Below, piece by piece: positions 12,001 through 23,971 of a DNA stretch of 64,000 nt; positions within the stretch are counted from its first letter, which is position 1, and the number at the start of each line of letters is the position of its first letter. The stretch spans positions 29,326,001 to 29,390,000 of the forward strand of contig NC_046679.1 in NCBI RefSeq assembly GCF_009870125.1. Reading direction: 5' to 3'. The position numbers and the translations under genes were made by a program. Origin of the DNA: Drosophila pseudoobscura (Eukaryota > Arthropoda > Insecta > Diptera > Drosophilidae). The notes under the pieces are model-generated. The model saw nothing but the letters and a program-made list of their open reading frames with translations, made no database searches and was not told the DNA's origin.

Positions 12001-15000
12001 CGCTATCAATGTCAAACAGAGTTACAAGTCAGCCCCCATAGAAACCAAAATCAAATGCTAAACGAACTGTAAACATACATATGTATGTATATACGAGCAC
12101 AGAGCAGCATTACAGACCCTGAGAGAGTGAGCCATTGAACTTATTACGATAATGAGGTAGCCAGAGAGCGAGTGAGAGTGAGAGAGAGAGTGTAGCGATT
12201 ATTGTGCAACCGCCTCGTTCAGACAGACACCCAAACAGAGAGCGTTAGAGGGGGAGAGAGCACACCATTATCAATATCCTTATCAGCAATGCTCTCTCTC
12301 TCTCTCTCGCTGGTACTCGGTGGGGGGAGTGGGAGTATAAATGGCGCAAAGCACCATCCATCGCGTTTAGTTCTTTGCAGTTCGTCGGAGGCATTAGAAC
12401 CAATTAAATTTGCGCTTTTTGAAAAATCTACTTATCGATCCATTGCGACTGCTTTTTTGGATACTCTTCGATTTTCGCTACTTAACCATGTGTGGGAGTG
12501 CATAGAGCATAGTGGGCAACAAAATGGTGAGTTCTGCACAGACCCCGATAGACCCCATCCTTTGCTGAACGAAGAACCCGCTTGCAAAATGCCCCACGAA
12601 CCGAATGAACGAATTTTCGAGTCCAGTCCAATGAAAGGCGGCTGGAATCAGCTTTTGCCGGAGCAGAACCAGTTATTTCCAAGCCAAAGTCGACGCGATA
12701 TAGTGCCCATACTCGTACAGGCGAGCATTTACGATTAAAACATACAATCTGTCGCTAGGCGGTTGTATAACGAATTAATCAAACCTAAGCAAAAGCGTTT
12801 AAAGTGTGCCTCTATACCCTAGAAACCAGATGATATATGTGTGCCAGTTAGGCGACAGGAGAATATGTACTTGTGCTTCTAGCAGGACTGTAAAATATCT
12901 TTATTTATGGGTTGCTAACCAAAAGAAATTGAACTTTCATACACATAAATGGGAAAACAGTCTTGGTAGGCAATTTATTACAACAGATCGTTGTCAGGGA
13001 AAGTCTCTGCTGTAAGAACTACAATGGTAAGCATCTTTAGATGCCCTGTAATATCATAAACTGTCTCGTCAAGGCATGACAGAATATCAAACGATGATAG
13101 CTTATGATATAGCAAAGGAGGCAGCGCCACTTTAGACAACCTTCGAGTCACCGTATAGCAGAGTCTCATGGCATACAAATAGAGCAATTCTTTATATCAG
13201 AAGGTAAATTATTGAGCAGCTTTTGTCATAGTACCCCCTTGTTTTTGGGTTCAAAATAACGTCCGCAACTGCTTTTTAACAATAAACTATCAATAGACTT
13301 CCAAACATAATCTTTTTCCCTAGTGCGATTATTTATAGGTCATCGATTAGTCGACTAAACCAAAGAATTCGTAATTTCAATAAGTGCCAAACAACTGATA
13401 AGCTTGTCAAATACCAGACGTCCCTTGTTGGTTTTTCGTTTTTGATATATAGAGCTAGAGCCAGACGCCTGATCGATGACCCGATCACCTCTGTACGGGA
13501 ACAGGTGTCCCAGTAATTTAGCTGACAAAGTAAATGCCGTTACAGAGTATTAAAAATGCCACACGCGTACGCCCTGCCTAGAGGCCTAGAACTGTCATAA
13601 GTTCAGCGGGCGTACAAGTTCATGTGGCATTCGTTCCCAACAAGTTGACGGACGATTCTCTATAGACCCGCTCGTACACTCACGTAGTACATATAGCCGC
13701 ATATATAAATAAAACTCAATGTCGGCCGCCTCAACACGACTTTCCGCAGTGCATTGCCAAAAAGAAGGAAAAACAACAAATAAGAGACGGAATTTATATC
13801 AAATCTTTAAACAACCAAAGAGCAGATGCAGGGAAGGGGAAGTTAATATTATATGTAATTAGTGGGATAACCGAGAAATACTTCTTGTTGGGTGCTGGAA
13901 CGGTTTGTAAATATAGGAATATTAAATATAGAAGGGTACTTATGTACATGTAGACCAAGTTCATTATCAACTGAGCAAACATATAAAGACAATTTTGTTG
14001 TGGGATATTATGGGCTGTTGTTATTGCATAGATATTCCACTAAAAAGTCAGCATTTATAATCGACAATGTAATTAGACTTTTCCTTGTTACACAAACGTA
14101 TTACATCTTCAAGGGCTTTCATGTGGAATATTTCAAAACAATTTATTTGCATTAAACGTATGTGGAGGCAGATTAAGTGTATTTATATTTATATGGGCGA
14201 GACACGCCTTAGAATTGTATATTTTGTGTTGTGCTTGGATCAATTCTACACGCCTAAAAGTATGGTACACGTGAATGACTCTGATATCGATCATATGTAC
14301 ATGAATATCTACACATGCATGTAGATTGCTCATGCACATATGTAAATCATAAGTAAAATTCGTGTAAATTTCTCGTTTCTTGGGCAGACTATTGAGTTTT
14401 GCTCTAGAACTGCTTCCAAAAGAACTTCATCCACGCTTTAAACTGGAAAAATACTTTGATCTTACTTCTCAAGTTAATATCTTTTGTGTTCCATGACATC
14501 CCATGCTGCCACCATCAAAGAAAGAGATCCAAAAACAGATCTTATATCAGAGTAATAGACTTGTAACCTTTTATTAGATCTAGATCTGCATAAGTACTCA
14601 AGGGAAATTAGATTAGATTAGATTGAGAAAAAAGGGTCCTTAAGTCTTTATAAAATTAACTAAACATTTCATTCAGTCTACGATTTCAATGAGAAAAACT
14701 AGATATACGTGTAGGCTCTACATGAACACATAAATACGATTATGTACCCACTGCGGAAACGAATGAAAGTTGTTCTGTTTGGTTTGTTGTTGTATTTTGT
14801 ATTTGATTCGCTTTTAGTTTATTAGCCACCAAATGAAATGCAATTAATTTGCTCTTGAATTAATGCAAATCATGAAACGCAACAACAAAAGTCATGAAAT
14901 TGTATAATAATTTATTAGCTACAAATTAGCATTGGAGGTTTGATGTCTGTTTGTGTGCTTTTCCCCCCTTTCTGGGAGGAGGAACAATAATGATTGTCAA

Positions 15001-18000
15001 CTGACAGACAGACAGATGGAGAGACAGTTGATTAATCAATCTTTTCTGATTGGAAATTGTTCATTATTTATCAGTTATTGTTGTTTTTGGAAATGAAATT
15101 ACAATAGAAGTTACGACCTACCTAACATTTACTACTCTTTGAGGAAGTCGGGAGCTTGGGGAACACTTTGAAGATCACTTTTTAAGGAAGTTAGGGTGAT
15201 TTTTGATTATTTTTAAAGGGTTTTTGAGGTAGATGGATGTCCTCTTTTAAACAAGACAATCCTTCTGATAATTTTCATTATTTATTAGCCATTTCCTGTG
15301 TTATGAATACAGCCATCTCTCTCAATTGTTCAGCAATTATTTCACTGTGACTTTAACCTCAAACACAGCCACAAGTTCAAGTGAATATTCTTTTTAATTG
15401 AACAAAACAATTCATGTTATGTTTTCCACACAAGCCACAGCTGATTCATCAGGTCAAGTTTATGTGAGGGGGGAGGTCCAATGAAAGTGCCAGGCAGGCA
15501 GGCACTCAATCTATAACTTTTAGGCAGTAAATCACAGTAAATCTTATTGTGATTCGGCTAATTGTGAATTTGACATTTTGGAAAGTGATCAAATGTGGTT
15601 TGCCTTTAGCCAGAGGAACAACGAAACGAACGCAACGACCGAATCGGCTTCGATCGAGCAAAGTGAGCGATCGAGAGCATTTACCTATGACTGGTACTGA
15701 ACAAAACAGACAACTGTCTGGTCTGCCTCTTTTAATGAGAGTGTGCGATGTACGATGTGCGATGTGCGAGAGGAGAGCGCCCAGAGGGAGCACTTGATTG
15801 CCTCGATCTCGGGCTAGAGCCCCCCCATGCAAAGATATAAATAAGGAAAAGCAACGCACGCGCGTATTAATTGTTGGATGTTCTAAACGGACAGTCGGTC
15901 GGTAGTCGCTAGTCGGTCTCTCTCCTAAAATATTGCAAAAATAATATTCAAAAGTGTTCGAATGGAAGTAGAGTGAAACGGAAATGGATAACAAGAACTG
16001 CATACAAGAGCATTATGGCCATCGTCGACAGCCCGCCCTGGGCAAGGCCATGCCCGTGACGGCTCTGCTATTGAATCTCAATCTGGATGATGGCACTCGC
16101 CGGCGTCAGGATGTCCAGGAGGACCGGGATGAAGACGACGAGAATCCCCCACGATACTTTAATGTCACAGATGAGCCACCATCGCCCGATGGAGGGGAAG
16201 AGCCACCCCCACCGCCAGCCCACTATCGACAGGAACCACAGCTGGCCGGATCCTCGGCGGAGCCCAAACCCTGCCTGAATTGTTTGGGACTAGGAGATCA
16301 CCAGATGACCTCCTCCTCCACGTCGGCCATCAATGAGATGTGCCTGCGTCTGTGCGGAGATGAGTGCCGCCAGCCGCAAGGTCTCTCCCTCGGTGGCCAG
16401 CGTCTGCGCCAGGATTTCCTCAAGCAATACGAAATTGCGGAAGCACTGGCCAAGACCTCGGCAATGACCTCCACTGTGCAAATGAGGCAGCGTCTGGCCG
16501 CACGTAAACTGGAAATCGATTTTGAAATGGATGTCGAACTGGATGCCACCAAGCAGCAACATCAGCAGCAACAGCAGCAGCAGGGTGTGGCCAGCCCCAG
16601 CCCCAACTCAAACTCCAATCGAAGACAGACTGCAGCTGCCGTTGGAGGAGACACGGTGCCGCCGTCATCGTCGTTTGCCGTCGATTATGAGCCGCCTCGC
16701 GATCTGCTCTTGTATCTTGTGAGGTGAGACATTCAGACAGACAGACAGACAGACAGTAACTGTTGCCGAAACTTGTTGCCTGCCTGGGGGGCTGATAAAT
16801 CAAGTTCATGGCTGGGCTCTGTGTCAAGTGTTCTTAGGCATTGTCCGGCCCCACAGCCACTCAGGCCCGTTTTTTTTTCAGCGGCAGCAAAAACTAACCT
16901 TGCACAATTTTTGTGCGAATTGATCATCAGGGTGGTCTGGTTGTCTGTATTTTTTAGTTGAGTGAAAGGCGGGGAAAATGTGGCAGGAACGATTATAATT
17001 AACAATTAATCTGTTGATGATACCTTTAGATGCTTTTATTTACTGAAAGATGTTATTCAAGTGTTCTATTGATTCATTAGCATTCAATTTAATATTTATG
17101 AGGGGTTTTAAATACCTATCTGTACTTTATTTTGGTATTTTATTGGGTTTATAAGTCTTTTTGAATTTTCTTTGAATTGGATCGTGCTATAGAGCTATAA
17201 AAGAGGTTGGATTTTACAGGGAATCGTGTCACTCCACCCTTGGTAGGGTTAACCTTTTGGTGTCCTTCAAAAGTAATACCATTTTAAACCAATTTCTATG
17301 ACCATTTAGATGGGACAATCCTTATGTTATACTCTGTAGAGGAATGCAGTAGCAACCCTTTGTCGGGGTCACCTTTTGGTGACCCAAAATATAACACCTT
17401 ATTCTTTTAAACAAAATTTCTATAACGAATTAGATGGGATAATTTGTATGTTATACTCTGTAGAAGAAACCCCTTGTCGGGGTCACCTATTTTTTTTATA
17501 CAAATTTCTATAACGATTTAGATGGGATGAACACTACATAGTACTCTTTAGAGTAATTTGCTGTGCAAATATACTACTGTACTACTCTTTAGAGGAATTT
17601 GCCATGCCATCAATAATCCTAATCAATAAATAGTATATAAAATATGCCAGCTGGCTGGTTAGTCTATCAATGAATGTTAGTACTTTGTAATTGTCTCTGG
17701 ATCACGCCCCGACAGCTGATAAGAGCCATACAAAAAGCACACACGTATCGTGTGGCACGTGGCCTATACTCAAGTAAAAACAATTTAAAAGCTGCGGCTC
17801 GTAAGCGCTTTTGCAAGTGGGTGAAGTTCTTCGCATATGAGATCCGAAAATTAATGCCTAACCCCATAAAATATATTTCTGACCGTATTTTTTTAGGAAA
17901 CACAGATGAGGCCGCGTCTCTTTGACATTGGCATATTGAAATTAAATATAAAACATTTCAAACTATCCTAATAAAACACTCAGAGTTTTTAGCAAACTAA

Positions 18001-21000
18001 GAGACAGAAATTTAAGAACTAAAAGCCAGAGACTAAAGAGACACAAAAGAAATCACCAAACGAGAAAGTGCACCAAAGGTGATCAAAGATGGAGTTTTTA
18101 ATGAAAACATCGCGTTTGATTGTCACATCGAAGACGTTTGCGAGACGTGTGGCCGTGCCCATACCCAGGTAAACCCTCCCTTAATTACAATCCCTAGGAT
18201 ATCCAGAAGAGATATACCCCTTGCAGATACAGATACAGATACTTCATTACGCATGTAACTGCGTTGTATCTATCTGTCTGATGGATTAGCATTTGAGATC
18301 ATACTGTTTAGGCATACAACACCGTCTGGACATTAGCTAAGGATGTGTTATTTTTTTGTGCATATCTCAGAGATGCGGGGCACTTTTGTTTTCATTAGCT
18401 GACCGGCCATCTGGGACAGAGAGTGAGAGAGACCCCAATCTGCATTCCGTGTCCCATAAATATTTAGCAGGCTGTCAAGAATTGTTCTTTTGTTTGAGGC
18501 TGAGGCCGATACCTCGCCACACACGCACGTGAGGCAGAACGTATTGATCTCGTTCTGTATATCTTGCAGATACATGTACAAGCTGGAATACTCGTTTGTG
18601 CGTCGTCGTCGCCGCTGTCGTTGTCGTTGTCGTCTCTGGTATCTGTATCTCGGAATCTTCGTTCTCTTTTTCGCCCCGCCGGCGACAATCATCTCTCTAA
18701 TAAAGCGCCGCACTTCAGTTGGCATTCAGTTTCGCCAAAGTCGCTTGCAAGCGCACCTCGTTCCAACAAATATTTCGGCCACGGTCCCCAACCCAGTTCC
18801 CAAATTGGAAATCCTTCACCCTATACCAGATACACTATACCTCCATCAACCGATTCGTCTTCGTCCTGCCATCAGTCATGGAGCAAGCTCTGCATATGAA
18901 GCGTGCCAATAAGGCACCCTGCAAGAACGACCGCAAGTCCTACCTCCAGAAGGTGATGCTGACCAGGTGAGAGATCAGATCGGACGACCAGGCTGTGGCT
19001 GCTCTTCGCTCTGGACTGAGCCTGTGATTGATTGCGTTGACAAACTGAAACCCGTACACCGAAATCCAGTCCCATACACCCCAAACCGTACCAGAGAGAT
19101 TCTCTCTCGATGCCCGAACTGGTTTTCATCAGAACCAGAATCAACAGTGCCCCCTCCCCACAACAGCTGTGAAGCTATTGACCGAGCGACATTTTTTTGT
19201 TGGTTTTTTAACAGACTTTTGCGTGAGACTTTTGCGTGGGTGGGAAGCATCTCTATCTCTCTCTCTATATCTCCCTCTACAAGAGAGAAAGATCTGCGCT
19301 TAAACGTCAGTTTAGAACCAGAGCAAACGTGCTAATTGCTGAGAGATTTGATTAAAAATATATCATGACTTCTCTGCTGAAATGTGCATTAGAGACTCGT
19401 ATCTATTTCTAGTTTGTGATTAAACTAAAGAGTTAGTATACGAGATAATATTAGAGATATTTCGAGTGGGTAGGACACTGGAGTCTTGATTCTCAGAATG
19501 AATAGTATTCAATTGAAAAGTCTCTTTGTCGATGGATAAAGTTGTAAAATGAACAAATCAATAGATCCTGAAGACAGGGAATTCTCTGTATTTTACCAGA
19601 AATATCTCTGAGATCAAAGAAAAGTGTTCTGAAATAGTTTCAACTTTAAAGTTATTATTTTTATTGATCCTAAGGCAGAAAAATATTGAAAAATTCCCAA
19701 GGTTCTGTTCTCTAGAAGAACCCCAAGGGCTGTGCTGAGAGTAGTCCTGCAAAATATTCTATCAGAAGACAGGATTCGGTTTTGTTTCGAACGTCTCCTT
19801 CTTTCTTCCCAGCTGCTAATTTCCTAATTTCATACCTTCTTTTTGGCCTATATATCAATTTATTTTGCTTTCCATGCTTTCCTTGAAATTTGTAACTCTG
19901 AAAAGCTCTGTAAAATCTGTATTTAATCCCACAAATTCCCCACACACACACACTATGATTCTTTTTGCAGCAAGGGAAATATGGCAAAATTATATACGAG
20001 TCGTCGACATAGTCATAGCCTATTCATTTTCAGCATAATACTGCGAAAAATCCTTTATAGAAAGCCCTATGCGTTGTGAGTATCCTTCCGTTGTTGTTGC
20101 ATTGCGTTCCTTTGTTGCTGTTGTTCTTGATGTTCTTGCTGTCTTTAGCTGAAAATTGTTTGTTTGAAAAATATCGATTTAAATGCCAAAAGAAACCATA
20201 TCCTTATGGTTTGTGGAGCACGTTTTTAGCTGAATTTTTTTGCCACAAAGAATCCATAATTTATGGCCAATAACCTCTTACAGAATGGGCTCATTCAATT
20301 CGGCACCAAAGATCAACAATGTGGACTCCCAGGACGATGGTCTCGAGCTGCCCAAGGGTCTTCTGAGCACATCGGCATTGCTGCAACATGTGCAGCAGTC
20401 AAGGGGCATGGGCATCGAACAGCCATCACTCCTGTCCCGATGCTTCCTCAAGCCCCTGTTGATGGACGAGGATGTCACCGATGGATTGCGTTGTCTCCAG
20501 CTGAACTCTGTTTCCAGAGGTAACAAAAATGATACTTACAGCTTTTGATGGATTTATTATAATTTATGGATGGATTTTTAGTTTGCAGTGCACCCATTGA
20601 AGGCGATAGTTCGCAGAACATTCGATTGCTACAGTGGAATATTTTGTCGCAGAGTAAGTACTGTTTATATTAATCCTTAATCCTTGTCCTAATCGGTTTC
20701 CTTTAGCTCTGGGCCAGCATAACGATGGCTTTGTACGCTGTCCCGAAGAGGCGTTGGATTGGCAGCATCGCAAGTACCTGATTGTCCAAGAGATCCTGCA
20801 GAATCAGCCCGATGTCATTTGTCTGCAAGTATATATTTATGACCTCCCCCCTGGCCGCCATGCAGTTGCGCTTTAACAAGGAATCCCCATTCGTTCTTTT
20901 GCAGGAAGTGGACCACTTCAAGTTCCTGCAGACCGTCTTGGGCAGCCAGAACTATGCGGGCATCTTCTTCCCCAAACCGGACTCGCCTTGTCTGTACATA

Positions 21001-21802
21001 GAGCAGAACAACGGACCCGATGGCTGTGCCATTTTCTACAAACGCGACAAGCTGCAGTTGATGGGCTACGACACGAGGGTCCTGGAGGTGTGGCGTGTGC
21101 AGAGCAACCAGGTGGCCATTGCGGCCCGACTCCAGTTGAAGGCCTCCGGCCGGGAGTTCTGTGTCTGCACCACCCATCTGAAGGCACGGCATGGCGCCCT
21201 GCTGGCCAAGCTGCGCAATGAGCAGGGACGAGATCTGATGCGATTCGTTAAACAGTTTGCTGGCGAGACGCCTCTGCTGCTGTGTGGGGACTTCAATGCG
21301 GAGCCCATCGAGCCCATATATGCCACGATACTCGGCTGCGATCTGTTCAAGCTAGGCAGCGCCTACGCGGATGTTAAGCTGGAGCGAGAGCAGATCCTAC
21401 AGCACAGCGAGGATGTCAATGAGTTTGTCTCGCAGTCGATCAAGCGTGAGCCGCCCTACACCACCTGGAAGATACGCGAGGAGGGCGAAGAGTGTCACAC
21501 CATTGACTATGTCTTCTATACACCCGATCACCTCAAGGTGGGACCGCATTAAAAGGTTATAAAGACATTTTCTAATCGCTGTTCCCATCCAATTGCAGAT
21601 CAAAAACTGTCTGGAATTTCCGGCAGGCGAAGAGATTGGCAAAAATCGCACGCCCAGCTATCGGTATCCATCGGATCATTTCTCTTTGGTCTGTGACTTT
21701 GAGCTGCTCGATGGCCCACCACCGACCTCTGGCTCGGGGGATCAGGCGGACAAGGCGAGTGACAGCGAGGGGGAGGGCAGCAAACATGGCAACATACAAT
21801 AG
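9012..21802 (+). CDS. cu: curled / nocturnin (CCR4-type exonuclease fold), multi-promoter gene
   Basis: The common body is 20284-20519, 20582-20653, 20707-20828, 20905-21537 and 21599-21802. It encodes an endonuclease/exonuclease/phosphatase (EEP) domain. Signature motifs are visible: QWNILSQ, QEVDHF (catalytic Glu), CTTHLKA, LCGDFNAEP (metal-binding Asp/Asn), IDYVFY and the terminal YPSDHFSL. This is the nocturnin branch, known to act on NADP(H) or RNA; in flies curled affects wing shape and metabolism. Five alternative coding first exons (starts 9012, 15984, 18089, 18878, 19981) each leave two bases of a codon, completed by the first base of the common exon. Predicted lengths are 443, 668, 448, 451 and 453 aa. 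Translation from the shared internal ATG (MGSFNSAPK) would give 421 aa. All combinations keep an exact codon count, which supports the model. Confidence 0.92.
9077..12334. other. curled intron, no further exon recognised
   Basis: AT-rich intronic sequence with short pyrimidine and microsatellite tracts. The only notable item is a TACATATG-type palindrome cluster (around 9862, 10660 and 12075). I see no supported exon. Confidence 0.5.
12335..12526 (+). promoter_or_regulatory. cu: TATA promoter and non-coding first exon of curled
   Basis: A TATAAATGG box at about 12335 is followed some 30 bp later by an initiator-like TTTAGTTC. The leader ends at AAAATG|GTGAGT (donor at 12527). The leader contains a short upstream ORF (ATG at 12488 with a stop a few codons on). 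An ATG at the very donor would be out of frame with the body. Translation would therefore probably start at the internal ATG in exon 20284. GAGA-rich DNA precedes the TATA box (12120-12310). Confidence 0.5.
12527..15835. other. curled intron
   Basis: No supported exon. A TATATAAATA near 13704 precedes a 50-codon ORF at 13719, but no donor fits the common exon, so I do not call it. The rest is AT-rich. Confidence 0.45.
15836..15846 (+). promoter_or_regulatory. TATA box for curled first exon B
   Basis: TATAAATAAGG lies about 145 bp upstream of the ATG at 15984. The intervening leader carries AGTCGGTCGGTAGTCG-like repeats typical of a fly 5' UTR. Confidence 0.5.
15984..16723 (+). CDS. cu: curled alternative first exon B (247-codon N-terminal extension)
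   Basis: This is the longest first exon. It encodes an acidic, Pro-rich and Gln-rich low-complexity extension: a DEDDENPPRY stretch, an EEPPPPPAHY stretch, a Cys-containing CLNCLGLGDH segment, and a QQHQQQQQQQ run near residue 195. It ends ...LYLVR at a GTGAGA donor. The extension has no domain I recognise and is probably disordered and regulatory. Confidence 0.75.
17230..17600. repeat. Tandem repeat, unit about 110-125 bp, three to four copies
   Basis: Copies share a CCTTxxTxGGGGTCACC block, AAATTTCTATAACGA, TTAGATGGGA and TACTCT(G/T)TAGAG. Unit length varies by internal deletions. It lies inside a curled intron between first exons B and C. No coding potential. Confidence 0.75.
18089..18168 (+). 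CDS. cu: curled alternative first exon C
   Basis: It encodes MEFLMKTSRLIVTSKTF then ARRVAVPIPR before a GTAAAC donor. The peptide is short, basic and amphipathic with Ser/Thr/Arg and no acidic residue after position 2, so it resembles a mitochondrial presequence. The phase matches the common exon. Confidence 0.6.
18878..18966 (+). CDS. cu: curled alternative first exon D
   Basis: It encodes MEQALHMKRANKAPCKNDRK then SYLQKVMLTR before a GTGAGA donor, phase-matched. The frame is open upstream of this ATG back to about 18719 but has no earlier ATG, so I chose 18878. The N-terminus is basic and hydrophilic. Confidence 0.55.
19981..20075 (+). CDS. cu: curled alternative first exon E
   Basis: It encodes MAKLYTSRRHSHSLFIFSII then LRKILYRKPYAL before a GTGAGT donor, phase-matched to the exon 209 bp downstream. 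The arrangement (Arg/His then a hydrophobic run then Arg/Lys) could serve as a targeting or membrane-associating peptide. Weaker than B because the context upstream is unremarkable. Confidence 0.45.
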
Positions 21803-22576
21803 CCAAGGCGCCACAAAGCATCCGCAAATTCACCAGATGACAAGTTTCAATTACATTACATCGATTGTGATATTAGTTGTTAGATACATTTTAGCCTCAT
21901 AACTCGTACACATACACGAGTGTTGCACGACGACAGTTTGCAGCTTTTTACAAGAAATAATCCAAAATTCACAATAAATAAATTAATTAAGTTGGAAGAA
22001 AGTCAAAAAAAAATGGGTTTATATGCTATAATTAATAAAAAAAAGGGTCGCAGCTTTCGTTCTTCTTCTAGATCTGTTCTTGTTCTGTCAGCTGTATAAT
22101 ATTTTAGATCTATTTTAGTTCAATTTAAGTTTGTTATATATATGGAATCTTAAAAAATGAGGATATCTACAGGATGTTAGTAAAAAGTAAGTAAGATCAC
22201 CCTCTGATTAGGCCAGTTTGAATCCGATTAATATGAGTGTAATCGATCAACAACCTATCGCAGCTAATTGCGAATTCCACAGCTGGCATAGTAGATTAAA
22301 CGCCTATTGAATTCGCAAATCGAGAAAAAACCGTCTAAAGCCATCACAAAAACACGCCATTTGGCGAAAATTGCAGCCGGAAATTATCAAATGCGGCGCA
22401 GTCCGCGTAGCCACTGAGAAGCCACTGTTACGCAACAGAACAAAACTGGGCATAATAAATATACTTTACATGTATTCAATGCATTCAATGAATTATAACA
22501 CGATATTCACACTAATATTTAACTTGCACACCCGCACCAAATGTCCTGGAGAAAGACATCCCATCCATCCATCCGT
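21803..22576. other. Intergenic between curled and SdhC (convergent 3' ends)
   Basis: The two genes end tail-to-tail. AATAAA-type signals are visible near 21973 for curled. No further gene is seen. Confidence 0.5.
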
Positions 22577-23146
22577 CTAGATGAGGGCCAGTATAGCAGT
22601 TAGCACAAACGAGGCAGCCACCATTGCATAACCAGTGGAGTACACTTCCTTGATCTTGAGGAAACGACCCGTGTCCCAGAAGAGATGGCGAATGCCGTTC
22701 GCTGTGTGATATCCCGCCGGATAGGCGATGATGAACTTGAGGGCCGTCAATGTGGCGCCGCTCAGTTGGAGTCCCTCCACCATTGTCACATAATGGCTAA
22801 TGTCGTGAGACGAAATCAGAGCGCCTAAACCCAAGGCCCAAACGCCAACGCCCAGAGCCATGCCAGTGCCGCGGTGCATGACCGACAGTATGGAGGTCAG
22901 CTGGGGCTGGTAAATGGACAAATGGGGCGACAACTCGCGTCCCAGGCGTGCGTTCTTCTCGAAGTAGGTCTCATCCTTAATGGTTGAGCCGACGGAGACA
23001 ACTTTCATCGATGCCTGGCGATTGACAGCGGCCATCTTAAGGCCTTGGCGCAAGGCCGGCGATCGAATAAGAGTGCTGGAGAGTGCATACCTAAGGATAA
23101 CGTTTTAATTAGTTTTAATGTATAAAATTGCGAAAATTACGTACAT
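22577..23146 (-). CDS. SdhC: Succinate dehydrogenase cytochrome b560 subunit
   Basis: Exons are 23145-23146 and 22577-23090, giving 171 aa. The subunit anchors complex II in the inner mitochondrial membrane and contributes to haem b and ubiquinone binding. The family signature is clear: LSPHLSIYQPQLTSILSVMHRGTGMAL, here split by prose as LSPHLSIYQPQ then LTSILSVMHRGTGMAL. A later segment, HTANGIRHLFWD, carries the conserved axial-ligand His region. Three membrane helices lie at about residues 70-95, 112-130 and 145-170. The N-terminus (MYALSSTLIRSPALRQG) is a typical mitochondrial presequence. The start codon is split: AT ends exon 1 and the G begins exon 2, around a 54-bp intron. Without that splice the first in-frame ATG is at the LKMAAVN position, which would truncate the presequence. 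Confidence 0.93.
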
Positions 23147-23264
23147 TTCAGTGTTTTTCTCGAATTGTATGTATGACCGTATACCAGAAGCTGCAAATTA
23201 CCATCGACTCGCTTATCGCACAAAAATACCGATATTACGTTTTCCCTTTATGTTTAACCCTTAT

Positions 23265-23635
23265 TTAGGACACTATCAAATAAAAGGGAGTGCTAAAATT
23301 ATCTAGTCTTGTAGAAAAATGATTCATCGAACGGATAAAATTATGTGGGGAGGGCTGAGGAGCATTATCAGTTAGTCAGCATTATTCAACGGAATATCAA
23401 AATTGAACAATAGCAACGATTGCTTTCTTACATTTTTTTTTTGTTTGACCTTTTACGCTAAAATCTTTTTTAGGCAAAATCCAATAAAAGCAAGTATTTA
23501 AAATAAACCAGTCAAGTAGAAAATAAGTTCATTAACTGGATTAAATTATGTGGGCAGGGCTGAGAGATCTATCTAGCTAGTAATACTAGACCGAATATCA
23601 AAATCGAGCAATATTATTTGCGATCAGGGATGGAT
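23265..23635. repeat. Diverged tandem duplication, period about 200 bp
   Basis: Two copies share AAAATTATGTGGG(G/C)AGGGCTGAG, the AATATCAAAAT(T/C)GA block and a CCAATAAAA/CAAATAAAAG start. They lie between the divergent SdhC and Tctp promoters. The function is unclear. Confidence 0.65.
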
Positions 23636-23826
23636 TATGATTAACCCATTATAGACCAGTGGGTATCGAGCAACCACCTACGAAAACTATCTGAATATTT
23701 TTATATAAGTACAGAAGATTTATAATATACAATAATAAACCAACAGTATTATTTTCCGCTGTGTCAAGCTCAAGAGTTACCATTATTAAATTAAGGGGGC
23801 TAAGTGGGCTAAGTTCCATAAGTCCA

Positions 23827-23837
23827 CGGTCACACTG
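23827..23837 (+). promoter_or_regulatory. Motif 1 core promoter element of Tctp
   Basis: CGGTCACACTG fits the Drosophila Motif 1 consensus (bound by M1BP). It lies just before a pyrimidine-rich CTTTCTTTTT start region, which fits the 5'TOP/TCT-type start used by translation-related genes. Confidence 0.65.
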
Positions 23838-23971
23838 TCCGCCATTTTCTTTCTTTTTGCTCGAAATAGCGCGTGGCACGTTGTTCCCGCGGTCCCGGTT
23901 CGGTGCAGTTATAATAGCAGATTTGCAAGGAGTTTAAACGCCATCTTTTCGCCAATCTAACACCAGCAATC

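Noticed and set aside
13704-13868. TATATAAATA followed by a 50-codon ORF in the curled intron
   Set aside because: Possible extra promoter, but no donor in the right phase and no protein feature.
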